This document shows, in pieces, positions 1-6,566 of a DNA stretch of 7,624 nt. The notes under the pieces were generated by a model. The model ran no database searches. It was not told the DNA's origin and was given only the letters and a program-made list of their open reading frames with translations. Each line of letters opens with the position of its first letter. Position 1 is the stretch's first letter. The stretch comes from Lentisphaeria bacterium (GTDB lineage: Bacteria; Verrucomicrobiota; Lentisphaeria; Victivallales; UBA1829). The position numbers and the translations under genes are program-made. Where the stretch lies: contig JAGAPM010000311.1 in the NCBI GenBank assembly GCA_017623265.1, forward strand, positions 1-7,624. The letters are read 5' to 3'.

Positions 1-65
1 ATCAAGTTCCATGTTCCGAATACTTCCTGATTAGATTCTGCATTTTTTTGACTTATATTCCGTAT

Positions 66-94
66 AATATACAACAAATGCACAGGTTTTTCAA
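66..94 (-). promoter_or_regulatory. Sigma-70-type promoter reading leftwards out of the window
   Basis: On the minus strand there is TTGAAA (94 to 89), a 17-nt spacer and TATATT (71 to 66). These are the same hexamers and spacing as the two promoters at 1313-1341 and 1382-1410. It sits just after the stop codon of the second chromate-transporter gene, so it should serve a gene beyond the left edge. A possible start is the ATG at 12-10 on the minus strand (first residues MELD), with AGGAAG at 28-23, but only four codons are inside the window. I therefore do not list it as a gene. No intrinsic terminator for the chromate genes is visible before this promoter. Confidence 0.55.
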
Positions 95-104
95 GCATAT
101 TTTT

Positions 105-695
105 TCAGAAACGGCAGAGAATCATACCCAGAATCACTGCGATCAGAAGCATCAGAAAGAGATTGAGTTTCCATTTCAACTGAAGAAACAGGATCAATGC
201 AAAGATCACGCAGCCTTGCCAGCAGAGCCCGAATTGTGCCGCAGCACCTGTCCAGAGCGTCCGGATCGGTGCAGTAAAAATGGAAATGTTGGCAAAGAAA
301 ACGACGCCCGCTGCGATCAGCCCGATCGTTACAGGACGGATCCCGCTCAATAGCGCTTTTACAAAACGGCTTTCCTTGAAGGTTGTCAGGAAGGTGACAG
401 CCAGTGTCATCAGTACCAGCGAGGGCGCTATTGTGCCGAAGGTGGCAAATATCGCACCGGTCAGACCAAACTGCTGATAACCGATATAGGTGGCGCAGTT
501 CATGCCGATCGGGCCGGGCGTCATCTGTGCCAGCGCCACAAGGTCGGCAAATTCTCCGGGTGTCAGCATGGCACTGTTTTCCACCAGTTCATTTTGAAAC
601 AGCGGGATCATGGCATAGCCCCCGCCGAAGGTGAAAAGCGAGATCTTGGCAAAAAGATAAAAGAGATACAGCGAACCGGTCAGTGTTGTGATCAT
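105..695 (-). CDS. Chromate transporter family protein, second half-size subunit
   Basis: A 196-residue, very hydrophobic inner-membrane protein of the CHR (ChrA) family in its short, single-domain form. Family hallmarks near the N-terminus are the GGG run at residues 24-26 followed by MIP (29-31), an acidic NELVE stretch, and the TPGPIG motif at 59-64. The rest is a succession of membrane segments up to a hydrophobic C-terminus. Full-length ChrA is about 400 residues with two homologous halves. Short members of about 190-200 residues are usually encoded as adjacent pairs that act together, and that is the arrangement here. The start ATG overlaps the stop of the upstream gene (ATGA at 695-692), and an AGGAG at 707-703 stands 7 nt before it, so the start is firm. 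The family exports chromate using membrane energy. The true substrate here is not known from sequence, because many short CHR proteins have never been tested and no chromate regulator is in view. Confidence 0.9.
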   Translation of the reverse strand: MITTLTGSLYLFYLFAKISLFTFGGGYAMIPLFQNELVENSAMLTPGEFADLVALAQMTPGPIGMNCATYIGYQQFGLTGAIFATFGTIAPSLVLMTLAVTFLTTFKESRFVKALLSGIRPVTIGLIAAGVVFFANISIFTAPIRTLWTGAAAQFGLCWQGCVIFALILFLQLKWKLNLFLMLLIAVILGMILCRF

Positions 696-1282
696 TTCTT
701 TTCTCCTTTTGTCGGAAAGCAGAAGTATTTGATGATCCCTGCCGCAGCCCCGCCGAGAATGACCCAGACTGCATTCAATTGCGGAAACAGCACAAGGACC
801 GGAAAGGCAATCACAAAAAGCACCACGGGGAAGGGGGCTTTCAGAACGCTTTTACCCAGCTTGAGCGCCGCAAGAACAAAAAGCGCACAGATCGCTGCCC
901 GGACACCGAGAAATGCATCGTTCAGCCAGGCGGCATCGCTGTAATTCAGAAAACACATGGCAATCAGAACGATCACGACAAAGGGCGGCATCGCCATCCC
1001 GAGGGTCGCTGCCAATATACCCGGGATCCCACCTATGCTTTTGCCGATGGCAACAGACATATTACACCCGATGATCCCCGGCATGGACTGCACCACGGCC
1101 ACACTATCCACCATCTCTTCGTGGGTCATCCATTTGCGTTTTTCCACAAATTCCGCTTCGATCAGCGGCAGCATGGTCAGCCCCCCGCCCACTGCCACCA
1201 TGGAGATCCGGAAAAATGCACTGAACAGCACTTTCAAGCGGTATAAACGGGTCGATTCGGTTGCCGTTTCTGTCATCCTCAT
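692..1282 (-). CDS. Chromate transporter family protein, first half-size subunit
   Basis: A 196-residue integral membrane protein of the CHR (ChrA) family and partner of the overlapping downstream gene. It shows GGG at residues 32-34 followed by TMLP, the EAEFVE acidic stretch, and the SMPGIIG motif at 66-72, which corresponds to TPGPIG in the partner. The remaining part is mostly membrane segments. The two paralogues are diverged, as expected for the non-equivalent halves of a heterodimer. The start is slightly uncertain. The ATG at 1282 lies only 3 nt after an AGAAGGA (1292-1286). The third codon is also ATG (1276) and lies 9 nt after it, so the protein may begin there with 194 residues (MTETATESTR). 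It is transcribed from the promoter at 1341-1313, divergent from proA. The family role is chromate (or related anion) transport; the substrate here is inferred only from homology. Confidence 0.9.
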   Translation of the reverse strand: MRMTETATESTRLYRLKVLFSAFFRISMVAVGGGLTMLPLIEAEFVEKRKWMTHEEMVDSVAVVQSMPGIIGCNMSVAIGKSIGGIPGILAATLGMAMPPFVVIVLIAMCFLNYSDAAWLNDAFLGVRAAICALFVLAALKLGKSVLKAPFPVVLFVIAFPVLVLFPQLNAVWVILGGAAAGIIKYFCFPTKGEKK

Positions 1283-1312
1283 ATATCCTTCTGCAAGTTA
1301 GTTCATCCTTAT

Positions 1313-1341
1313 AATATACCATGGATTGCAGATTTTTTCAA
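1313..1341 (-). promoter_or_regulatory. Promoter of the chromate-transporter pair
   Basis: On the minus strand there is TTGAAA (1341 to 1336), 17 nt, then TATATT (1318 to 1313). A TG one base before the -10 box makes it an extended -10 promoter. Transcription would begin near 1306, giving a leader of about 25-30 nt, and AGAAGGA lies at 1292-1286. The -35 box is part of an 11-bp inverted repeat shared with the divergent proA promoter. Confidence 0.7.
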
Positions 1342-1392
1342 GAGAACACGAATTTTGACTAAAAAATCATGTTTTTTGAGGTTGAAAAAATC
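1331..1392. repeat. 11-bp perfect inverted repeat spanning both divergent -35 boxes
   Basis: GATTTTTTCAA at 1331-1341 is the exact reverse complement of TTGAAAAAATC at 1382-1392. Each arm contains the -35 hexamer of one divergent promoter plus five more bases into the spacer. The 40 bp between the arms are AT-rich and contain a further AAAAAATC at 1361-1368. The repeat may be no more than two similar promoters facing away from each other. It would also suit a shared regulator or a curvature-dependent element. Confidence 0.6.
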
Positions 1393-1410
1393 GGAAAGTT
1401 GCAATATATT
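1382..1410 (+). promoter_or_regulatory. Promoter of proA-mtaB
   Basis: TTGAAA (1382-1387), a 17-nt spacer and TATATT (1405-1410), the same hexamers and spacing as the divergent chromate-gene promoter. Transcription should begin near 1416-1418, giving a leader of about 34 nt before the ATG at 1451. That is too short for a riboswitch or T-box. Confidence 0.7.
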
Positions 1411-1450
1411 TTAGCAAAACTTCATCTCAACAATTCCGGAGACAGAAAAA

Positions 1451-2716
1451 ATGACAGATGAACTTACCATGAAGACAACGCTGATGGAAATCGGAAAGAG
1501 CGCAAAAGCTGCTTCCGCCATCCTTGCCAATACGCCTGCTGCCGTCAAAAATCAATGGCTTCTTGCCATGGCGGATGCTTTGGATTCCTCTCATGAAATG
1601 ATCCTTGCCGCAAACGCTGAAGATATGGAACAGGGCAGAAAAAAGGGAATGTCCGGCGCTATGCTGGATCGTCTCCTTTTGACTCCGGAACGGATCAAAG
1701 GAATTTCTGATGCCCTCCGGTATGTGACAACGCTTGAGGATCCGGTCGGTCATGTGCTTTCCTCGGTGGAACGCCCCAATGGAATTCAGATCAACAAAGT
1801 TTCGGTGCCGATCGGCGTGATCGGATTTATCTTTGAATCCCGCCCCAATGTAACGGTGGATGCCGCAGGATTGTGTCTCAAATCCGGCAATGCAGTGATT
1901 CTCCGCGGCGGATCCGAAGCATTCCGGTCCAATATGACATTGGCAAAATGCATCGCAGATGCCGGGATCGCCGCCGGAATGCCTGCCGGGGCGGTGCAGC
2001 TGATCCCCTTCACGGATCATGCCGCTGTTTCTATGATGCTCAAGATGGATTCCTTTATCAATCTTATCATCCCCCGCGGCGGCGAACGGCTCATCCGTAC
2101 GGTTGTCGAACAGTCTACGATTCCGGTGATCAAGCATTACAAAGGCGTCTGCCATGTATATGTAGATAAGACGGCTGATTTTGATACGGCTCTCAAAATC
2201 ATTGAAAACGGCAAGTGTCAGCGCCCCGGTGTCTGCAATGCCGTGGAAACGGTGCTGATTCATGAAGCGATCGCAAGAGATTTTGTGCCTGCTTTTGCCG
2301 CATTGATGAAGGAAAAAGGGGTGGAACTGCGGGCTTCACAGGAGATCCTTGCCATCGAACCCGGTCTCAATGCCGCCACGGAAGATGACTGGAGTGCGGA
2401 ATATCTTTCTCTGATCCTTGCGGTGAAGACCGTTGCCTCCGTTCAGGATGCCGTCTCTCACATCAATCAGTATGGCTCCGGACACAGTGATGCGATTGTG
2501 GCTGCCGATCCCGAAGCGTTGGAATATTTTCTCAACTATGTCGACTCTGCTGCCGTTTATGCCAATGCTTCCACCCGGTTTACGGATGGAGGCGAATTCG
2601 GCATGGGCGCAGAAATCGGGATCAGTACCGATAAACTTCACGCCCGCGGTCCCATGGGGCTGCAGGAGCTGACAACCTATAAATACAAAATTCTCGGCAG
2701 CGGCCAGACTCGCTGA
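1451..2716 (+). CDS. proA: Glutamate-5-semialdehyde dehydrogenase (gamma-glutamyl phosphate reductase)
   Basis: Cytoplasmic enzyme of the second step of proline synthesis. It reduces L-glutamyl 5-phosphate with NADPH to glutamate 5-semialdehyde, which cyclises to pyrroline-5-carboxylate. The 421 residues match the usual ProA size (417 in E. coli). Family signatures are VPIGVIGFIFESRPNVTVDA around residues 118-137, LRGGSEAFRSN around 155-165, and IIPRGG around 205-210. GVCNAVET carries the probable catalytic cysteine (C262), and a conserved C-terminal stretch reads STRFTDGGEFGMGAEIGIST. GGAGA at 1438-1442 stands 8 nt before the ATG, which supports this start; a second Met at residue 7 is less well placed. 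The usual partner proB (glutamate 5-kinase) is not adjacent. mtaB follows after 52 nt and is probably cotranscribed. Confidence 0.97.
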   Translation: MTDELTMKTTLMEIGKSAKAASAILANTPAAVKNQWLLAMADALDSSHEMILAANAEDMEQGRKKGMSGAMLDRLLLTPERIKGISDALRYVTTLEDPVGHVLSSVERPNGIQINKVSVPIGVIGFIFESRPNVTVDAAGLCLKSGNAVILRGGSEAFRSNMTLAKCIADAGIAAGMPAGAVQLIPFTDHAAVSMMLKMDSFINLIIPRGGERLIRTVVEQSTIPVIKHYKGVCHVYVDKTADFDTALKIIENGKCQRPGVCNAVETVLIHEAIARDFVPAFAALMKEKGVELRASQEILAIEPGLNAATEDDWSAEYLSLILAVKTVASVQDAVSHINQYGSGHSDAIVAADPEALEYFLNYVDSAAVYANASTRFTDGGEFGMGAEIGISTDKLHARGPMGLQELTTYKYKILGSGQTR

Positions 2717-2732
2717 ATTTGACTTTATTTCT

Positions 2733-2756
2733 TCCTAAACTGCAACATCCTTAGGA
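2733..2756 (+). promoter_or_regulatory. Small hairpin covering the presumed mtaB Shine-Dalgarno
   Basis: TCCTAA (2733-2738) pairs perfectly with TTAGGA (2751-2756) around a 12-nt loop. The right arm contains AGGA (2753-2756), the only Shine-Dalgarno-like sequence before mtaB, 12 nt upstream of its first ATG. The stem is short and AT-containing, so a stable block on translation is doubtful. Confidence 0.3.
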
Positions 2757-2768
2757 CTACAGAATAAA

Positions 2769-4088
2769 ATGATGACAAAGAAAACTGCGGCAATCATGAC
2801 TCTCGGATGCCGTTTAAATCAGGCGGACAGCGCTCTCTTGAGCGACCGGTTACGGAAACTCGGCTTTGAAATCGTTTCCACAGATGCACCCTCCAGCCCC
2901 AATTTGATCGTGGTCAATTCATGCGCGGTTACTGCCGTTGCATCGAAAAAATCCCGGCAGGCTCTCAAGGCGATCCGGGGCGAAAACCCCCAGTCCTTCA
3001 TCGTGATGACCGGCTGCTCGGCGGTCGTCGATGGAAAAGAATTGAACAAACTGGATGAGTGTGATCTGATCCTTTCCAATGAACAGAAAAAGGAAATTGA
3101 ATACATTCTGCCACGCTATCTGGCATATCTGGATCCCAATAATGCCAAGCCGGAAAAAACGGATGCAGAGTCGCTGATTTTCAGCGAGCAGACTGAAACC
3201 TATTTCCCCTTCAAGACACGCGCCATCCTGAAGGTGCAGGAAGGTTGTGAGAATTTCTGTACATACTGCATCGTTCCCTATGCCCGCGGAAAGGAGCGAT
3301 CCCGTGACCTGGAAGAGACTCTGGCGGATTTCAAACAGCTGGTCGCCGCCGGATTCAAAGAAATCGTTCTCTCCGGTGTCAATATCTGCAATTATAAATG
3401 CGGGGAAACGGATCTCGTGGGCTTGATCGGGCGTCTGCTGGAGGTGCCGGGCGATTACCGGCTCCGTCTCAGCTCTACGGAACCGGGTCCTATCGTTCCG
3501 GCGCTCGTCCGCTGTATGGCGGAAAATTCCGAAAAAATCTGTGCTTTTTTGCATCTGCCCCTTCAGAACGGTTCGGAACGGATCCTGAAAGAAATGGGAC
3601 GAAAATATACCGCCCGGGAATATGCGGAAATGATCGCTGATGCACGGAAACTGATCCCGAATCTGCATCTCGGAACTGATTTGATCGTGGGATTCCCCGG
3701 CGAGACCGAAGCCGATTTCAAGGAGTCCTGTGCTTTTGTCAAAAAGATCGGTTTTTCCAATATCCATGTGTTTCCCTTCTCGCCACGGCAGGGTACGCCC
3801 GCAGAAAAAATGCCGGGCAGGGTTGTCGGGGAAGAACTGGATAAACGGCTGGAAGTCCTGAAAGAGATCAAAACAGAATCTGCGGCTGCTTTTGCGGAAT
3901 CCATGCTCGGACAAAGAGAATGTGTTCTGGTGGAAACAAAGCGCCCCAACGGCGTTTGTGAAGGATGGTCCGGCAATTACATCAAGATCAAGTTCAAAGG
4001 AGAAAATGCCGAACCGAAAACCCTTGTTCCGGTCATTTGCAAAAAGATCCTGCCGGATGGGGCTTTGGTTGCAGAGATCGCAGAATAA
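2769..4088 (+). CDS. mtaB: tRNA (N6-L-threonylcarbamoyladenosine-37-C2) methylthiotransferase MtaB
   Basis: A 439-residue radical-SAM methylthiotransferase. MtaB converts t6A at position 37 of ANN-decoding tRNAs to ms2t6A, using two [4Fe-4S] clusters and SAM. The N-terminal domain has the three cluster cysteines C14 (TLGCRLNQADS), C52 (NSCAVT, followed by the SKKSRQ stretch seen in MtaB) and C83 (TGCSAV). The radical-SAM domain has the CxxxCxxC motif C160-C164-C167 in VQEGCENFCTYCIVPYARG. Further family stretches are LSGVNI, RLRLSSTEP, FLHLPLQNGSERIL and DLIVGFPGETEADF. The C-terminal 60 or so residues look like a TRAM-type RNA-binding module. The motifs favour MtaB over MiaB or RimO. Two ATGs (2769, 2772) are adjacent; I use the first. 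The gene probably shares the proA promoter. No clear hairpin terminator follows, only a T-rich stretch at 4095-4109. Confidence 0.92.
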   Translation: MMTKKTAAIMTLGCRLNQADSALLSDRLRKLGFEIVSTDAPSSPNLIVVNSCAVTAVASKKSRQALKAIRGENPQSFIVMTGCSAVVDGKELNKLDECDLILSNEQKKEIEYILPRYLAYLDPNNAKPEKTDAESLIFSEQTETYFPFKTRAILKVQEGCENFCTYCIVPYARGKERSRDLEETLADFKQLVAAGFKEIVLSGVNICNYKCGETDLVGLIGRLLEVPGDYRLRLSSTEPGPIVPALVRCMAENSEKICAFLHLPLQNGSERILKEMGRKYTAREYAEMIADARKLIPNLHLGTDLIVGFPGETEADFKESCAFVKKIGFSNIHVFPFSPRQGTPAEKMPGRVVGEELDKRLEVLKEIKTESAAAFAESMLGQRECVLVETKRPNGVCEGWSGNYIKIKFKGENAEPKTLVPVICKKILPDGALVAEIAE

Positions 4089-4121
4089 TCGGGATTTTTT
4101 CTCTTTTTCTCCGCAAGTAGC

Positions 4122-4150
4122 TTGCACTTTCGCTGAAATGCGTGTATAGT
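4122..4150 (+). promoter_or_regulatory. Promoter of the thrS-infC-rpmI-rplT operon
   Basis: TTGCAC (4122-4127), a 17-nt spacer and TATAGT (4145-4150). Transcription would start near 4156-4158, leaving a leader of about 40 nt before thrS. That leader is too short for a T-box or for an E. coli-type multi-domain thrS operator. The -35 box overlaps a small inverted repeat, GCAAG-TAG-CTTGC (4113-4125). Confidence 0.7.
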
Positions 4151-4197
4151 AAGGGTTTTAATGGTATTTTAAACCTTTCAGAAAGGACACAGATAAA

Positions 4198-5946
4198 ATG
4201 GCTCAATTTCCTCTGGAAACGATCCGGCACAGCGCTGCTCATGTGATGGCTGCTGCTGTTCAGGAACTCTACCCGGATGTCAAATTTGACATCGGTCCCG
4301 CGACTGCTGACGGTTTCTATTACGACTTCGATATCGCAACAACTCTCAATAATGAAGACCTTGCAAAGATCGAAGCCAAGATGGAAGAGATCGCAAAGGC
4401 ACATCTGCCTTTCACTTGCACGGAAATGACCCGTGAAGACGCACAGAAATTCTTCGAAGAACGCGGTCAGAACTATAAGCTGGAACGGCTTGCAGATATC
4501 CCGGACGGCGCCCCCATCACTTTCTATCAGTGCGGAAATTTCATCGACCTGTGCCGTGGTCCTCATGTGGATAACACGATTCAGACCGGTGCGTTCAAAC
4601 TGATGAGTGTTGCCGGCAGCTACTATCGCGGTGATGCAAAAAATAAAATGCTCCAGCGTATCTATGGCGTTGCTTTCGCAGACAAGAAAGAACTCAAGGC
4701 GTATCTGAATCGTTTGGAAGAAGCCAAAAAGCGTGACCACCGCAAGCTGGGCAAAGAGTTGGATCTTTTCAGTATCTCCCAGACGGTCGGCCCCGGACTG
4801 GTTCTCTGGCATCCCCGCGGAGCTTACATCCGTAATGTGATCGAAACGTTCTGGCGCAAGGAACACCTGGAACACGGCTATGAATTGCTTTATACGCCGC
4901 ATATCGGCCGCAGTCAACTCTGGGAAACAAGCGGACATTTGGATTTCTATAAGGATGGCATGTATGCTCCGATGGAAATCGATGAAACACAGTATTATGC
5001 AAAGCCCATGAACTGCCCGTTCCACATCGAGATCTATAAGAGCGGTCTGCGGTCTTATCGTGATCTCCCCTGCCGCTGGGCGGAGCTTGGCACAGTCTAC
5101 CGTTACGAAGAATCCGGCGCTCTGAACGGTCTGTTCCGTGTCCGCGGGTTCACGCAGGATGATGCTCACATTATCTGTACGAAAGAACAGATTATGGATG
5201 AGATCAAAGAAGTTCTCCAGTTCTGTCTCTTTATCTGGAAAACCTTCGGGTTTACTGAAATTCAGGCTTACCTGTCTACCCGTCCCAAGAAAGAAAAGAA
5301 CGGCAAGGAAAAAGCTGTCGGTGATCCCGAACTCTGGAAAACTGCTACGGAATCGCTGGAAAATGCCATCAAGGCAAGTGGTCTGGATTATCAGGTGGAT
5401 GAAGGCGGCGGTGCCTTCTACGGTCCCAAGATCGACCTGAAGATCAAGGATGCGCTCGGCCGTGAATGGCAGACCTCCACGATTCAGTTTGACTTCAATC
5501 TGCCGGAACGCTTTGACCTCCACTACATCGGTGCCGATGGTCAGCAGCACCAGCCTTACATGGTCCACCGGGCGCTCTTCGGTTCCCTGGAACGCTTCTT
5601 TGGTATTCTGATCGAACATTACGCAGGTGCATTCCCCCTGTGGCTCTCTCCGGATCAGATCCGTTTGATCCCGATTACGGACAGACAGCATGAATACTGT
5701 CTTGAAGCACAGAAGGAACTCCGCAAAGCCGGCTTCCGTGTCTCTGTTGACCTCCGGAGTGAAAGCATGGGGGCAAAGATCAAGGATGCCCGCGGTATGC
5801 GTATCCCGGTCATGGCTGTGGTTGGCGATAAGGAAATGGAAAACAAGACCTTCTCCGTCCGGACCCGCCGTGAAGATCAGCTCGGGGAAATGGATCTTGA
5901 AACTTTTGTAAAAAAATTAAATTCGGAGCTTGAAAATCGTTTTTGA
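4198..5946 (+). CDS. thrS: Threonine-tRNA ligase, form without the TGS domain
   Basis: Class II aminoacyl-tRNA synthetase that charges tRNA-Thr with threonine and hydrolyses Ser-tRNA-Thr. It has 582 residues against 642 in E. coli, and the missing part is exactly the N-terminal TGS domain. The protein begins at the editing domain, with HSAAH (H11, H15) and CRGPH (C119, H123) matching the E. coli editing residues H73, H77, C182 and H186. The catalytic core keeps the zinc ligands C273 (MNCPFH), H324 (DDAHI) and H457 (MVHRALFGS). It also has motif 2 (YRYEESGALNGLFRVRGFTQDDAH) and motif 3 (GSLERFFGILIEHYAGAFP). A C-terminal anticodon-binding domain starts near residue 480. The start is firm: AGAAAGGA lies at 4180-4187 and an in-frame TAA at 4159-4161 excludes an upstream extension. 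It is the first gene of the translation operon, and infC follows after 69 nt. Confidence 0.97.
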   Translation: MAQFPLETIRHSAAHVMAAAVQELYPDVKFDIGPATADGFYYDFDIATTLNNEDLAKIEAKMEEIAKAHLPFTCTEMTREDAQKFFEERGQNYKLERLADIPDGAPITFYQCGNFIDLCRGPHVDNTIQTGAFKLMSVAGSYYRGDAKNKMLQRIYGVAFADKKELKAYLNRLEEAKKRDHRKLGKELDLFSISQTVGPGLVLWHPRGAYIRNVIETFWRKEHLEHGYELLYTPHIGRSQLWETSGHLDFYKDGMYAPMEIDETQYYAKPMNCPFHIEIYKSGLRSYRDLPCRWAELGTVYRYEESGALNGLFRVRGFTQDDAHIICTKEQIMDEIKEVLQFCLFIWKTFGFTEIQAYLSTRPKKEKNGKEKAVGDPELWKTATESLENAIKASGLDYQVDEGGGAFYGPKIDLKIKDALGREWQTSTIQFDFNLPERFDLHYIGADGQQHQPYMVHRALFGSLERFFGILIEHYAGAFPLWLSPDQIRLIPITDRQHEYCLEAQKELRKAGFRVSVDLRSESMGAKIKDARGMRIPVMAVVGDKEMENKTFSVRTRREDQLGEMDLETFVKKLNSELENRF

Positions 5947-6001
5947 TGTGCTATCTTATAGCTCATTACGATTTTTCGGAACTTTGTTAACACCTTAATA
6001 T

Positions 6002-6007
6002 AGGAGG
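6002..6007 (+). promoter_or_regulatory. Strong Shine-Dalgarno that fixes the ATC start of infC
   Basis: AGGAGG at 6002-6007 is a full consensus ribosome-binding site. Exactly 8 nt after it comes ATC (6016-6018), in the infC frame and at the place where IF3 proteins normally begin. An in-frame TAG at 6001-6003 overlaps the site, so translation cannot start further upstream. Confidence 0.85.
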
Positions 6008-6015
6008 GCGATACC

Positions 6016-6534
6016 ATCGCCAAGCTGCTGAAAAGTAACGATCGGGCTTTCGCCGATGTCGATCTTCTGGTGATCGATGCGTCGGGCGAACAGCTGGGGG
6101 TCATGAAACTTGCTCCGGCGTGTCAGAAGGCACGTGAGGCGGGGCTTGATCTTGTGCTGGTTGCGGAAAACGCCACACCGCCGGTGTGTCGTATTCAGGA
6201 CTTTGGAAAACTGGTCTATGAACAGAAGAAAAAACTGAAAGACCAGAAGAAAAATTCCGCGGCACAGAAGACAAAAGAAATCAAGTTCAGACTTCACATT
6301 GATACCAATGACTACGCAGTGAAGATCAAGCACGCAAAGGAATTCCTCGGTGAAGGAAATAAACTGCGTGTGACGCTGATGCTCAAGGGGCGTGAAATGG
6401 CTCATCAGGACATGGGCTTCGAACTGATCAATCGAGTGATCGAGGACCTCAAGGAGGATAGCATGGTCGATTCCCCCGCGAAGTTGTTCGGTAAAAATAT
6501 TCAAATTTCCTTCAATCCGAAGGGAAACCGTTGA
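6016..6534 (+). CDS. infC: Translation initiation factor IF-3 with an ATC start codon
   Basis: IF3 binds the 30S subunit, keeps 50S away and proofreads the start codon and initiator tRNA. The protein read from ATC 6016 has 172 residues (E. coli has 180). It shows the N-domain with GEQLGVM (24-30) and CRIQDFGK (DFGK 62-65), then a lysine-rich linker. The C-domain has KEIKFR (87-92), HIDTNDYAVKI and GREMAH (125-130). The first conventional start in frame is GTG at 6070, which would remove 18 residues of the N-domain and has no ribosome-binding site. ATC at 6016 lies 8 nt after AGGAGG. Many bacteria begin infC with AUU, AUC or AUA, so that IF3, which rejects such codons, limits its own synthesis. 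That rule is established for AUU in E. coli; its operation here is inferred. The gene lies between thrS and rpmI in the usual order. Confidence 0.93.
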   Translation: MAKLLKSNDRAFADVDLLVIDASGEQLGVMKLAPACQKAREAGLDLVLVAENATPPVCRIQDFGKLVYEQKKKLKDQKKNSAAQKTKEIKFRLHIDTNDYAVKIKHAKEFLGEGNKLRVTLMLKGREMAHQDMGFELINRVIEDLKEDSMVDSPAKLFGKNIQISFNPKGNR

Positions 6535-6566
6535 GGATGGCCGGATGGCGTCTGCCGCCTCAAAGG
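6528..6566 (+). promoter_or_regulatory. Hairpin around the infC stop, before rpmI
   Basis: TTGAGG (6531-6536) pairs with CCTCAA (6558-6563). Beyond one G-A mismatch, CC (6528-6529) pairs with GG (6565-6566). Inside, GGC (6547-6549) can pair with GCC (6554-6556). The infC stop codon (6532-6534) lies in the left arm. No T-tract follows, so it is not an intrinsic terminator. It may be an RNA control or processing element for rpmI-rplT: L20 is known to repress this cistron group by binding mRNA in E. coli and B. subtilis. I cannot show that this particular structure is an L20 site. Confidence 0.35.

Noticed and set aside
48..68. TTGACT (48-53) and TATAAT (63-68) on the plus strand, looking like a rightward promoter
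   Set aside because: The spacing is only 9 nt and no plus-strand gene follows. The minus-strand promoter at 94-66 has correct 17-nt spacing.
2719..2770. TTGACT at 2719-2724 as a separate mtaB promoter
   Set aside because: No -10-like hexamer lies 16-18 nt downstream, so cotranscription with proA is more likely.
2919..4127. A 402-codon open frame opposite mtaB, and a 278-codon one opposite proA (1427-2263)
   Set aside because: Both are shadows of well-supported genes on the plus strand, with no plausible protein features.
4151..4178. Stem AAGGGTTT/AAACCTTT just before the thrS ribosome-binding site
   Set aside because: Most of the left arm lies upstream of the expected transcription start (about 4157), so the hairpin would not form in the mRNA.
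4033..5691. A 552-codon open frame on the minus strand opposite thrS
   Set aside because: It lies entirely antisense to an unmistakable ThrRS plus flanking sequence. It has low-complexity, Phe- and Arg-rich content and no recognisable family, and it reflects codon bias in thrS.
5943..5972. Possible promoter upstream of infC (TTGATG with TACGAT) and the small palindrome GCTAT-CTT-ATAGC at 5950-5962
   Set aside because: The -10 match is poor and the -35 overlaps the thrS stop. The palindrome has only a 5-bp stem and no T-tract directly after it. Cotranscription with thrS is the simpler reading.
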